Assembly: GCA_910586395.1 (NCBI GenBank)
Contig: CAJUFX010000003.1
Location: 127,915-191,914, forward strand
DNA from: an uncultured Bacteroidales bacterium
Lineage (GTDB): Bacteria; Bacteroidota; Bacteroidia; Bacteroidales; P3
DNA length: 64,000 nucleotides
Direction: 5' to 3'
Shown: positions 18,561 to 26,664 of the stretch, in pieces
Position numbering within the stretch: position 1 is the stretch's first letter
Layout of the letters: every line of letters begins with the position of its first letter
Translations under genes and position numbers: made by a program
Notes under the pieces: generated by a model
Seen by the model: the letters and a program-made list of their open reading frames with translations, nothing else
Databases searched by the model: none
What the model was told of the DNA's origin: nothing

Positions 18561-20096
18561 TTATTTGGCGTAGTTGACGGCCCGCGTCTCGCGAATGACC
18601 GTAATCTTAATCTGCCCCGGATAGGTCATTTCTTCCTGGATCTTTTTGGAGAGATCCAGCGACAACTGACAGGCTTCGTTGTCGGAAACCTTGTCGGCGC
18701 CGACGATGACGCGCAGTTCGCGTCCGGCTTGAATCGCGTACGTCTTCAAAACGCCCGGATAGGACAGGGCCAACGATTCCAAATTGTTGAGCCGGTTGAT
18801 ATACGCCTCGACGACTTCGCGCCGCGCACCGGGGCGGGCGCCCGAAATGGCGTCGCATACCTGTACGATCGGGGAAATCAGGTTGTTCATTTCCATTTCG
18901 TCGTGGTGCGCGCCTATGGCGTTGCAGATGTCGGGATGTTCCTTGTATTTCTCCGCCAGCTTCATGCCCAAGATGGCGTGGGGGAGGTCCGGTTCGTTGT
19001 CGGGTACTTTGCCGATGTCGTGCAACAGGCCGGCGCGTTTGGCGATTTTCGGGTTCAGACCGAGTTCGGCGGCCATCGTCGCACAGAGGTTGGCCGTTTC
19101 GCGCGAGTGCTGCAACAGGTTCTGGCCGTAAGACGAACGGTATTTCATCTTGCCGATCATGCGCATGAGTTCGCTGCTCATGTTCAGGATGCCGAGGTCG
19201 ATGCAGGTCCGTTTGCCGGTCTCCATGATTTCCTGCTCGATTTGTTTCTGCGTTTTGGTCACGACCTCTTCGATGCGGGCCGGGTGGATGCGACCGTCGG
19301 TCACGAGTTTGTGCAACGACAGGCGCGCGATTTCGCGGCGGACGGGGTCGAAACCGGAGAGGATGATGGCGTCGGGCGAGTCGTCTATGATGATTTCCAC
19401 GCCCGTCAGGGCTTCCAATGCCCGGATGTTGCGGCCCTCACGGCCGATGATGCGGCCTTTGATCTCTTCGTTCTCCAGATTGAAGACCGACACCGTGTTT
19501 TCAACGGCATGCTCGGTCGCCGTCCGTTGCAACGTCTCGATGACGATTTTTTTGGCCTCCATGTTGGCCGTCAGTTTGGCTTCGTTGATGACATCCTTGA
19601 TTTGCGACAGGGCTTCCGTCTTGGCCTCGTCTTTGAGGTCTTCCACCAACTGCCGTTTGGCTTCCTGAGCCGAGAGACCGGCCACGGTTTCCAATTGTTC
19701 GATATGTTTGGCGTGGAGTTTGTTCAACTCCGCCTGTTTTTGCCCTACGGCTTCCATTTGCCGGTTCAAATTGTCTTTCAGAACCGACAAATCATTGTTC
19801 CTGCGCTGCAATTCTTCGTTTTTCTGATTCAGCGCGCTTTCTTTCTGCTTGATGCGGTTTTCGGCTTTCGCCACGTTGTTGTTGCGTTCCTGTACCGCGC
19901 GTTCGTGTTCGGTTTTGAGTTGCAGAAAGTGTTCCTTGGCCTGCAAAATCTTTTCTTTCAGCAATACTTCGCCTTTTTCCTTGGCTTCGGCCATGATTTT
20001 TTTGCGCCGGTTTCTCAGACCCCACTGCATGATGGCGAACGTCGCCAAAGCACCGGCCGATACCAGACCGATACCGATTGCTATGTTTAAATCCAT
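18561..20096 (-). CDS. rny: Ribonuclease Y
   Basis: Membrane-anchored endoribonuclease that starts mRNA decay. 511 residues: one N-terminal transmembrane helix (about 3-25), a long charged coiled coil (30-190), the KH domain with GRIIGREGRNI (214-224), and the HD domain with H330 and the HD pair 359-360 in AGLLHDIGK, plus the later GAHHDEM. All key catalytic residues are present. It ends the transcription unit coiled-coil gene - zapA - 6S RNA - rny. Confidence 0.97.
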   Translation of the reverse strand: MDLNIAIGIGLVSAGALATFAIMQWGLRNRRKKIMAEAKEKGEVLLKEKILQAKEHFLQLKTEHERAVQERNNNVAKAENRIKQKESALNQKNEELQRRNNDLSVLKDNLNRQMEAVGQKQAELNKLHAKHIEQLETVAGLSAQEAKRQLVEDLKDEAKTEALSQIKDVINEAKLTANMEAKKIVIETLQRTATEHAVENTVSVFNLENEEIKGRIIGREGRNIRALEALTGVEIIIDDSPDAIILSGFDPVRREIARLSLHKLVTDGRIHPARIEEVVTKTQKQIEQEIMETGKRTCIDLGILNMSSELMRMIGKMKYRSSYGQNLLQHSRETANLCATMAAELGLNPKIAKRAGLLHDIGKVPDNEPDLPHAILGMKLAEKYKEHPDICNAIGAHHDEMEMNNLISPIVQVCDAISGARPGARREVVEAYINRLNNLESLALSYPGVLKTYAIQAGRELRVIVGADKVSDNEACQLSLDLSKKIQEEMTYPGQIKITVIRETRAVNYAK

Positions 20097-20130
20097 AGTT
20101 AAAAGAGTTTTGGGGAACCCGAATCTGAAA

Positions 20131-20338
20131 TTAAAGAAAACCGCATGCGCTCATAAGAGTTATGGAAAACTCTGAATAATATAAGTATAGGGCTGCCTGC
20201 CTTTTCAAGTTTCTTTCGCCTTCAAAGAAGGTCCCTCCGAGGAAGGATAAAGCCTACTTTCCCAAGCTTGAGCGTCCGCCCTTAATTTGAAAATGTTGAG
20301 TTTTCAAACTGTTGGTGAACGCGATGCGGTTTTCTTCA
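20131..20338 (-). ncRNA. ssrS: 6S RNA (candidate)
   Basis: The 248-base gap between zapA and rny folds on the minus strand like a 6S RNA. An 11-bp perfect closing stem joins 20324-20334 with 20136-20146 (GAAAACCGCAT / ATGCGGTTTTC), extended by a few pairs. An inner 8-bp stem joins 20298-20305 with 20165-20172 (GAAAACTC / GAGTTTTC), then come an internal bubble, an AGGGC / GCCCT stem and small apical hairpins. 6S RNA mimics an open promoter and binds RNA polymerase holoenzyme. The zapA neighbourhood is the usual 6S location in many bacteria. No own -7 box was found; it may be processed from the operon transcript. Ends are approximate. Confidence 0.75.
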
Positions 20339-20344
20339 AAACGC

Positions 20345-20623
20345 TTAAAGCGACAAGAGTTCGTCCAGCCGCCGGAGCCGATTTCCCAAATCGTCATCCC
20401 GGAACGTCTGGCGTCTTTCTTCGCGCAGGGCGCGTGAGGTATATTGCAGAGCCACCATCGCCAACAAATCTTGATAATCCTTGAACGCATAGTGCTGTCC
20501 GTAGCTCTTGATGCGGTCATTGATGCGGTTGGCCGACTCGCGGAAAATGGCTTCGTCTTCCGGCTTCACCGTCAATTTATAGGATCGGTCGCAGATAGTA
20601 ACGGTAATGGGGCGCTCGTTCAT
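20345..20623 (-). CDS. zapA: Cell division protein ZapA
   Basis: FtsZ-ring-associated protein that bundles FtsZ filaments. The 92 residues show the ZapA pattern: N-terminal strand region ITVTICDRSYKLTVKPEDE, then ESANRINDRIKSYGQHY and a long C-terminal helix with DLLAMVALQYTSRAL. The start lies 1 base after the stop of the upstream coiled-coil gene, so the two are translationally close. 6S RNA follows directly. Confidence 0.9.
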   Translation of the reverse strand: MNERPITVTICDRSYKLTVKPEDEAIFRESANRINDRIKSYGQHYAFKDYQDLLAMVALQYTSRALREERRQTFRDDDLGNRLRRLDELLSL

Positions 20624-20624
20624 C

Positions 20625-20921
20625 TTATCGGTCTAAAAGCGTTATGCAGCGGTCCACTTCGGCTATCAATTCCGAGAGCAGTTTCTCTGCCGCCGTATTT
20701 TTCTTTTGTGAGGGCGGGCGGGAGAGGGCGCTGCTGACTTTCAATATCTGGTTCCTATTGGTTAAATCGTTTATTTTCTGTTTGTAAATTTGCAACTTCG
20801 CTTCTTGTTCGGCTTGGCGGGCGCGGCTCTTCTTCAACTCCAACTCCAATTCGGCCACCTTTTGCCGCAGGTCTGCGGCCTTGGTCTCCAAGCGGGTGAG
20901 TAATGCGGGCAACTCCGTCAT
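20625..20921 (-). CDS. Small coiled-coil protein next to zapA
   Basis: A 98-residue protein, almost wholly predicted coiled coil (heptads from LLTRLETKAADLRQKVAELELELKK through about residue 58), with a short Pro/Lys linker (68-74) and a C-terminal helix ending LIAEVDRCITLLDR. I do not recognise a named family. Its position one base before zapA and its shape recall ZapB, a coiled-coil partner of ZapA, but there is no sequence evidence for homology. It is the first gene after the promoter at 20943-20950. Confidence 0.8.
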   Translation of the reverse strand: MTELPALLTRLETKAADLRQKVAELELELKKSRARQAEQEAKLQIYKQKINDLTNRNQILKVSSALSRPPSQKKNTAAEKLLSELIAEVDRCITLLDR

Positions 20922-20942
20922 AATCCGAAAGAATTACAAAGG

Positions 20943-20950
20943 CAAAGTTA
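20943..20950 (-). promoter_or_regulatory. Promoter -7 element TAACTTTG of the zapA-6S-rny unit
   Basis: Exact TAnnTTTG on the minus strand; GTTG at 20971-20974 is 20 bases upstream. Predicted leader about 17 bases. Confidence 0.75.
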
Positions 20951-20982
20951 AACAAAAAAAACAGGAAACGCAACAATAGGTT

Positions 20983-21744
20983 TCAGATCTGAACCTGAGC
21001 CTTTAAACACTGCCACAATTTGTCGGCGGGCGGTTCGGCCGTTAACGACAACGGCATTTGCGTTACGGGGTGAACCAACGACAGGCTGCGGGCATGCAGC
21101 GAGATGCTTTGGTCCGGATTCGATCGCGGAAAACCGTATTTGAGGTCGCCCTTAATCGGGCAACCGATGGCCGACAATTGGGTGCGGATCTGGTGGTGGC
21201 GGCCGGTATGCAACGCCACTTCAAGCAGATAATAGCGGTCACTCGCGGCCACGAGCCGGTAGTCCAGAATCGCCTCTTTGGCATCTTTGCGCGTCGGGGC
21301 GCAGACAAACGACTTGTTGCGCGCTTCGTCCCGGCAGAGGTAATGGACGAGTCGGTCCTCCGGCTTGGGCGGCCTTTGCCCTACAATCGCCCAGTAGGTT
21401 TTGTGAAAAGCGCGTTCCTGTACCAAGCGGTTGAGACGGCTCAGCGCCTTGCTTGTCTTGGCAAACAGGAGCACGCCGCTTACCGGCCGGTCAAGGCGGT
21501 GCACGACGCCGAGAAAGACGTTGCCTGCTTTTCCGTCGCGCCGGGCTATGTAAGCTTTGACACTCTCCGAAAGCGGTTCATCGCCGGTCTTGTCGCCCTG
21601 TACGATTTGCGACGGCCGTTTACAGACCGCCAGCAAGTGGTTGTCTTCGTAAAGAATCTGGTCTGCCGAGAACGGCGGGGCCGGCAATGCGGGGGAGGCC
21701 GTTTGCCGGCGCGGGCGCGGGCCCGTCCTGTCAATATTGTTCAT
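20983..21744 (-). CDS. RluA-family pseudouridine synthase
   Basis: Converts uridine to pseudouridine in rRNA or tRNA. 253 residues; catalytic motif HRLDRPVSG at 82-90 with the nucleophile D85, then LLFAKTSKALSRLN, the later LLEVALHTGRHHQIR segment and GDLKYG. There is no S4 domain and the protein starts with a basic, Pro-rich extension (1-25). This matches the single-domain RluA/TruC-like branch; the target position is not determinable. It overlaps panB by 14 bases. Confidence 0.92.
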   Translation of the reverse strand: MNNIDRTGPRPRRQTASPALPAPPFSADQILYEDNHLLAVCKRPSQIVQGDKTGDEPLSESVKAYIARRDGKAGNVFLGVVHRLDRPVSGVLLFAKTSKALSRLNRLVQERAFHKTYWAIVGQRPPKPEDRLVHYLCRDEARNKSFVCAPTRKDAKEAILDYRLVAASDRYYLLEVALHTGRHHQIRTQLSAIGCPIKGDLKYGFPRSNPDQSISLHARSLSLVHPVTQMPLSLTAEPPADKLWQCLKAQVQI

Positions 21745-22549
21745 CCTTGTTCGGGAAATTCAGCCCCTTGACGTCTTCTATGTAAGAAGAAACGGATTTG
21801 TTTATTTCCTGAGCCAGATTATGGTAGCGGCGCAGGAAACGCGGCGAAAAGCCTTGCGTAATGCCCAGCATGTCGTGCAAGACCAGCACCTGCCCGTCCA
21901 CACCCGCGCCGGCCCCGATGCCGATAACCGGAATCTTCAGCATGTCGGCCACCTGAGCCGCCAGTTCGGCCGGCACTTTTTCCAAAACAATGGCCGAGCA
22001 GCCCAATTCTTCCAGCAGTTTGGCGTCTTCTTTCAGGCGGTCGGCTTCTTCCCGGCTGGTCGCCCGCACGACGTATGTTCCGAATTTATTGATGGACTGT
22101 GGCGTAAGTCCCAAATGTCCGATGACCGGAATGCCGGCCGACAGGATTTTGGTCACGGATTCAGCCACTTCGCGGCCCCCCTCCAATTTCACGCAATCGG
22201 CTTCCGTTTCCTTCATGATGCGGACCGCCGAGCGCAGGGCCTCCAACGGGTCGCCCTGATAACTGCCGAAAGGCAGGTCTATGGCCACGAGCGCGCGTTT
22301 GACCGCCCGCATGACCGAGCAACCGTGGTATATCATCTGATCCAGCGAAATGGGCAGGGTCGTGACATGACCGGCCATGACATTGGCGGCCGAATCGCCG
22401 ACCAGAATGACGTCGATGCCCGCCTCATCCAATAATTTGGCAAAGGAATAGTCGTAGGCCGTCAGCATCGCGATTTTTTCGCCGGCGGCTTTCATCTTGC
22501 GCAAAGTCTGGGTTGTGACTTTGGCGGAGGATTTTTGTGCGCTGTACAT
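21731..22549 (-). CDS. panB: 3-methyl-2-oxobutanoate hydroxymethyltransferase
   Basis: First step of pantothenate synthesis: adds a hydroxymethyl group from methylene-THF to 2-oxoisovalerate. 272 residues of the usual length with the metal-binding VGDSAANVMAGH segment, VKLEGG, GHLGLTPQSIN and VIGIGAGAGVDGQVLVLHDMLG. It uses 2-oxoisovalerate, which is also a likely substrate of the Vor enzyme encoded at 61135-63571. First gene of a two-gene unit with the RluA-like gene. Confidence 0.97.
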   Translation of the reverse strand: MYSAQKSSAKVTTQTLRKMKAAGEKIAMLTAYDYSFAKLLDEAGIDVILVGDSAANVMAGHVTTLPISLDQMIYHGCSVMRAVKRALVAIDLPFGSYQGDPLEALRSAVRIMKETEADCVKLEGGREVAESVTKILSAGIPVIGHLGLTPQSINKFGTYVVRATSREEADRLKEDAKLLEELGCSAIVLEKVPAELAAQVADMLKIPVIGIGAGAGVDGQVLVLHDMLGITQGFSPRFLRRYHNLAQEINKSVSSYIEDVKGLNFPNKDEQY

Positions 22550-22571
22550 GATTTCTCAAAATAAAGGACTG

Positions 22572-22579
22572 CAAATCTA
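22572..22579 (-). promoter_or_regulatory. Promoter -7 element TAGATTTG of panB
   Basis: Exact TAnnTTTG on the minus strand; a TTTG at 22602-22605 is 22 bases upstream. Predicted leader about 18 bases. Confidence 0.65.
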
Positions 22580-22611
22580 CGTCCTTTTTTTATAAAAAAC
22601 GCAAAAAATGC

Positions 22612-22619
22612 TATCTTTG
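22612..22619 (+). promoter_or_regulatory. Promoter -7 element TATCTTTG of the serine palmitoyltransferase gene
   Basis: Exact TAnnTTTG. It sits back to back with the panB promoter. The predicted leader is about 160 bases and contains hairpins (see next entry). Confidence 0.65.
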
Positions 22620-22624
22620 CAACA

Positions 22625-22784
22625 CAATTTACGGCAGGGAAGCGGATTGACGAAAAGTCCCGGTTCGCGGTCGCCGTATTTCTGCATATAATAAGGTAGC
22701 GCAAAGACAGCCGATGTCTTGATAACCTCCGCCGGACCGCCTTATACACTGCACGGGAATAATAATTTATAAAACAGTACGATA
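22625..22784 (+). other. Long leader before the serine palmitoyltransferase gene
   Basis: No gene. Hairpin AAGACA (22704-22709) / TGTCTT (22715-22720). The segment ATAAGG (22691-22696) can pair with CCTTAT (22740-22745), while AGGT (22694-22697) can pair instead with ACCT (22725-22728), so two mutually exclusive folds are possible. I do not recognise a known riboswitch. Confidence 0.35.
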
Positions 22785-24032
22785 GTGGATATTTTTGAAA
22801 AATTGCTTAAAAATTTCGGTCCGTTGGGGCAATATGCCGACGATGCCGATGGCTACTACATGTTTCCGAGGCTGGAGGGACCTATTTCCAACCGCATGAT
22901 GTTTAACGGTAAGGAACGCTTGGTTTGGAGCCTGAACAACTACCTCGGCTTGGCCAACCATCCCGAAGTGCGTAAAGTGGATGCCGAAGCGGCGGCCCAA
23001 TATGGTTTGGCTTACCCGATGGGGGCCCGTATGCTTTCGGGGCAGACCGAAGAACACATGAAGTTGGAGCAGGGCTTGGCAGACTTTGTAGGACAAGAAG
23101 CTGCTTATCTTTATAATTTTGGTTATCAAGGTATTGTTTCTACCATTGACGCCTTGGTCGACCGCCACGACGTGATTGTTTTCGATGCCGAAATCCACGC
23201 TTCGCTGATGGACGGCAAACGCCTGCATCTGGGGCAGAGTTTCAAGTTCCGGCACAACGATATGGAAGATGCCGAACGCATGATTAAGAGAGCCCAGGAA
23301 GTGGTCGCCAAGACCGGCGGCGGCATCCTCGTGATTACCGAAGGGGTTTACGGCATGACCGGTGAGGCGGGCAATGTAGGCGGTTTGGCCGAACTTAAGA
23401 AGAAATACGATTTCCGTCTGATGGTGGACGACGCGCACGGGGTAGGCGTGATGGGCGCCAACGGCCGCGGTATCGGCGAACATTTCGGTTGCGAGGAAGC
23501 CATCGACCTCCATATCGGCACTTTCGCCAAGAGTTTCGCTTTGATCGGCGGTTTTGTGGCCGGCAAAAAAGAAATCATCCGCTACCTGCGTTTCAATATG
23601 CGTAGTCAGATTTACGCCAAGAGTTTGCCGATGCCGTTGGTGATCGGGGCACAAAAGCGTTTGCAGATGATGAAGGATCATCCCGAATTGCGCGAGCATC
23701 TCTGGACGATTGTACACGCCATTCAGAACGGTTTCCGCGAGGGCGGTTTCAATATCGGCAAAACCAACACCTGCGTTACCCCGGTATTCCTCAACGGCAG
23801 CGTAGCCGAAGCCACGCAGTTGACCTACGATGTGCGCGAGGTCTATAACCTGTTCTGTTCTATCGTTACCTATCCGGTTATTCCGAAGGGCATGATTATC
23901 TTGCGTATCATCCCCACCGCCGTCCACACCTTGGAAGACGTGGATTATACGCTCCAGGTGTTCAACACGGTCAAGGCGAAATTAGACAGCGGCGAATATG
24001 CCAAGATGGGCATCAAATCCATGACGGCCTAA
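22785..24032 (+). CDS. spt: Serine palmitoyltransferase-type alpha-oxoamine synthase
   Basis: PLP enzyme condensing an acyl-CoA with an amino acid; in Bacteroidales the close homologues make 3-ketosphinganine for sphingolipids. 415 residues: NNYLGLANHP (51-60), DDAHGVG (215-221), and the PLP lysine K249 in TFAKSFALIGGF, with RIIPTAVHTLEDV near the end. The start is GTG at 22785, because the family begins MDIFEKL and no ATG fits. 2-amino-3-ketobutyrate ligase is a paralogous alternative, less likely given the N-terminus. A strong terminator follows. Confidence 0.85.
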   Translation: MDIFEKLLKNFGPLGQYADDADGYYMFPRLEGPISNRMMFNGKERLVWSLNNYLGLANHPEVRKVDAEAAAQYGLAYPMGARMLSGQTEEHMKLEQGLADFVGQEAAYLYNFGYQGIVSTIDALVDRHDVIVFDAEIHASLMDGKRLHLGQSFKFRHNDMEDAERMIKRAQEVVAKTGGGILVITEGVYGMTGEAGNVGGLAELKKKYDFRLMVDDAHGVGVMGANGRGIGEHFGCEEAIDLHIGTFAKSFALIGGFVAGKKEIIRYLRFNMRSQIYAKSLPMPLVIGAQKRLQMMKDHPELREHLWTIVHAIQNGFREGGFNIGKTNTCVTPVFLNGSVAEATQLTYDVREVYNLFCSIVTYPVIPKGMIILRIIPTAVHTLEDVDYTLQVFNTVKAKLDSGEYAKMGIKSMTA

Positions 24033-24054
24033 CAGCCCGAAGATCGATAAAGCG

Positions 24055-24102
24055 AAAACTCCCGTTCTACAGGCGGCAAGCCGAAGGACGGGAGTTTTTT
24101 TT
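24055..24102 (+). terminator. Intrinsic terminator of spt
   Basis: ACTCCCGTTC / GGACGGGAGT (one wobble) with a T-run of eight. It lies between convergent spt and dapA and could work for both. Confidence 0.9.
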
Positions 24103-24138
24103 ATGCGCGCATGGCAACTGCGCTGGCAATCCACGCGG

Positions 24139-25020
24139 CTACCGTTTGCCGATGGCGGCTGCGATACGGGCCTGCAAACCGGCCGAAGCCTCAACCAAGG
24201 GCAAACGCAGGATATTCTCGCACAGGCCGGCATGGTGCATGGCCGCCTTGATGCCGGCCGGATTGCCTTCTTCGAAGAACAGGCGGATGAGCGGCAGGGC
24301 CTGGAAATGGCAGGCGCGCGCTTCATCCCAGCGGCCTTGCCGGACGGCCGTTATCATTTGTTTGAAGATTTCCGGCATAAAGTTGGCCGAGGTGCTGATG
24401 ACCCCGTCCCCGCCGAGGCAGAGCAAGGGAAACGTCAGCGCGTCGTCCCCGGAAAGGACGGCGAATCCGGCCGGCCGACGGGCCAGCAAGTCGTCGATTT
24501 GACGCAACGAGCCGGACGCCTCCTTGACGCCGGCTATGCCCGGCACTTCCGTCGCCAGACGCAACAAAGTGTCCGCCTCGACGTTGACACCGGTCCGCGA
24601 AGGGATATTGTAAACGATAATCGGCCGGGGTGAAGCTTCGGTCAAAGTCTTGTAGTGCGCGAACAGGCCGTTTTGCCCCGGCTTGTTGTAGTAAGGCGCG
24701 ACCGAAAGCACATAATCGAAACCTTCGGGCAGACGCGCGCATTTGTCGGCCACGGCGGCCGTATCGTTGCCGCCGACGCCCAACACAAGCGGCAGCCGCC
24801 GGCCGTTGAGCGCGACGACCGCCTCGCACAACGCTTGTTTTTCAGATTCGGACAACGTCGGCGCTTCGCCCGTCGTACCCAATACGACGATAAAGTCGGT
24901 CTGTTTTTCATTGATATAGGCGATGATCCGTTCGAGGGCCTTGAAGTCGATGCGGCCGTTGCGGTCGAAAGGAGTGATCAGGGCGGTCCCCACGCCGGAT
25001 AAGGAGGCGGTCGATTCCAT
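24139..25020 (-). CDS. dapA: 4-hydroxy-tetrahydrodipicolinate synthase
   Basis: Condenses pyruvate with aspartate semialdehyde in the lysine/meso-diaminopimelate pathway. 293 residues with the TIM-barrel landmarks GTTGE (48-52), Y137 in VYNIPSRTG and the Schiff-base lysine K166 in IAGVKEASG. The meso-DAP product links to mpl at 29129-30490. Preceded at 83 bases by the DUF6913 gene in the same direction. Confidence 0.97.
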   Translation of the reverse strand: MESTASLSGVGTALITPFDRNGRIDFKALERIIAYINEKQTDFIVVLGTTGEAPTLSESEKQALCEAVVALNGRRLPLVLGVGGNDTAAVADKCARLPEGFDYVLSVAPYYNKPGQNGLFAHYKTLTEASPRPIIVYNIPSRTGVNVEADTLLRLATEVPGIAGVKEASGSLRQIDDLLARRPAGFAVLSGDDALTFPLLCLGGDGVISTSANFMPEIFKQMITAVRQGRWDEARACHFQALPLIRLFFEEGNPAGIKAAMHHAGLCENILRLPLVEASAGLQARIAAAIGKR

Positions 25021-25103
25021 AAATTATTCAGAAATTTTCTTTATCAAATTCCAATGCACGTGCCATCCGCGGCATCCGCCGATGGTTCCGGTTGCCGCTC
25101 AGG

Positions 25104-25709
25104 TCAGGGTTTGTCGAAAACGTCAAGGTAACGCAACAACAAATCCAGGCGCTCGCGCAAATCCTTGCCTTCGGTCGGCTTTAGCGTCAGGTCGTAGGGC
25201 TGTTGTTTCAACGGCATGTCCTTGGCAAAGCCTATCTTGAACCGCGCCGGCAACAAACTGGCCATATAGGCGTCCAAATAATGGAAACGCTCGGAAGTAT
25301 CGAGCAACAGGTGGAACGAACTTTCGGTGGCGGCGGCGAGGCGTTGTCGGTAAACGGCTTTCGGGCAGCCGTTGAACGCCAGATCCTGGGGCGTGATGAC
25401 GAAAAGCCGCCGGGATTCGTCGGTGGCCACAGGCGGCGCGGCGGGAGCGGATTTACCGCCGGCTTTCGCATCGGCCGCCGGAACCGCCGTCGGCCAATAG
25501 ACGAAACGATAGACTTTAAGTCCGCGCCGCGCGAGATCGTCCGCAAAGGCATTGAACGTCCGGAACTGATCCGGCGACTCGTACATGCCGTAGAGAACGG
25601 CCGTCTCGGCATCCTCCAGCCTAAGTCCCCGGCCTTTGCGATGCTCTTTCAGCAATATCGTCGTGGCGCGATGCCACAAGACGGTCCGTATGCGTTCAAT
25701 CAAAGCCAT
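25104..25709 (-). CDS. DUF6913-like protein, unknown function
   Basis: 201 residues, no signal peptide. Recognisable segments are ILYGMYESPDQF-like start (VLYGMYESPDQFRTFNAFADDLARRG), a Pro/Ala-rich insert (75-95), FNGCPKAVYRQRLAA, LLLDTSERFHYLDAYMASLLPARFKIGF, and a C-terminal leucine-rich helix. Members of this family of unknown function occur next to dapA in Bacteroidales, as here. No catalytic motif is evident. Confidence 0.75.
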   Translation of the reverse strand: MALIERIRTVLWHRATTILLKEHRKGRGLRLEDAETAVLYGMYESPDQFRTFNAFADDLARRGLKVYRFVYWPTAVPAADAKAGGKSAPAAPPVATDESRRLFVITPQDLAFNGCPKAVYRQRLAAATESSFHLLLDTSERFHYLDAYMASLLPARFKIGFAKDMPLKQQPYDLTLKPTEGKDLRERLDLLLRYLDVFDKP

Positions 25710-25777
25710 AGTCCATGCTTGTTCGAAGAGGTAAAATTACAAAAAAAAGCAGATTTGGCAAATGACTATAATTATAG

Positions 25778-25785
25778 TATCTTTG
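25778..25785 (+). promoter_or_regulatory. Promoter -7 element TATCTTTG of the transketolase locus
   Basis: Exact TAnnTTTG with TTTG at 25754-25757, exactly 20 bases upstream. Predicted start near 25790, which rules out the in-frame TTG at 25790 and supports the ATG at 25811. Confidence 0.8.
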
Positions 25786-25810
25786 CGAGTTGTTAAAAAC
25801 CTTTGTTAAA

Positions 25811-26656
25811 ATGCTTGATACCACCGAATTAGAATCCACCGCCTGCCAGATCAGGCGAGATGTCATCCGCATGATCCATGGCGCCAAATCCGGCCATACG
25901 GGCGGATCTTTGGGTTGCGCAGATTATTTTACAGTATTGTATTTTAATGTCATGCAGCATGAGCCGCATGCTTTCCGCATGCATGGCAAGGGAGAAGACC
26001 TTTTCTTCCTGTCCAACGGGCATATCTCGCCGGTATTGTACAGCACGTTGGCGCGTTGCGGTTATTTCCCGATACATGAATTGGGTACGTTCCGCAAACT
26101 CCATACGCGCCTGCAGGGCCATCCGAGCACGCATCATCATCTGCCGGGCATCCGCATGGCTTCGGGTTCGCTGGGGCAAGGCCTCTCGAATGCCGTGGGG
26201 GCGGCTTTGGCCAAAAAGATGGATCAGGACAAGGGCATCGTTTATACGCTGCACGGCGACGGCGAGCTGGGCGAGGGGCAGATTTGGGAAGCCGCGTTGT
26301 TTGCGGGGGCCAAAGGCGTGGATAACCTCATTTCGACGATTGACTGCAACGGCCTCCAGATCGACGGTTCCACGAAAGCCGTCTTGGATTTGGGCGATTT
26401 GCGCGCCAAATTCGAAGCGTTCAACTGGACGGTCTTGGAAATGGACGGTCACAACGTTACGGAAATAGAAAAGACGTTGAAGCAGGCCAAGGGTCTGTGC
26501 GGTCAAGGCAAACCCGTCATGATTCTGATGAAAACCGAGATGGGACACGGCGTGGACTTCATGGTCAACGACAACAAATGGCACGGCACGGCCCCCAACG
26601 ACGAACAGGCCGCGGCCGCTTTGGCGCAATTGCCGGTAACGCTCGGTGACTATTGA
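25811..26656 (+). CDS. Transketolase, N-terminal (TPP-binding) subunit
   Basis: First half of a split transketolase, moving two-carbon units between sugar phosphates in the non-oxidative pentose phosphate pathway. 281 residues: SGHTGGSLG (27-35), the GHISPVLY segment (70-77), GSLGQGLSNAVG, and the TPP motif GDGELGEGQIWEA (149-161) with IDCNGLQIDG. It must pair with the C-terminal half at 28157-29116, separated from it here by a VWA-domain gene. Confidence 0.95.
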   Translation: MLDTTELESTACQIRRDVIRMIHGAKSGHTGGSLGCADYFTVLYFNVMQHEPHAFRMHGKGEDLFFLSNGHISPVLYSTLARCGYFPIHELGTFRKLHTRLQGHPSTHHHLPGIRMASGSLGQGLSNAVGAALAKKMDQDKGIVYTLHGDGELGEGQIWEAALFAGAKGVDNLISTIDCNGLQIDGSTKAVLDLGDLRAKFEAFNWTVLEMDGHNVTEIEKTLKQAKGLCGQGKPVMILMKTEMGHGVDFMVNDNKWHGTAPNDEQAAAALAQLPVTLGDY

Positions 26657-26664
26657 GATAAAGC

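Noticed and set aside
18528..20090. 520-codon open frame opposite rny
   Set aside because: Shadow of ribonuclease Y; the residues resemble no family.
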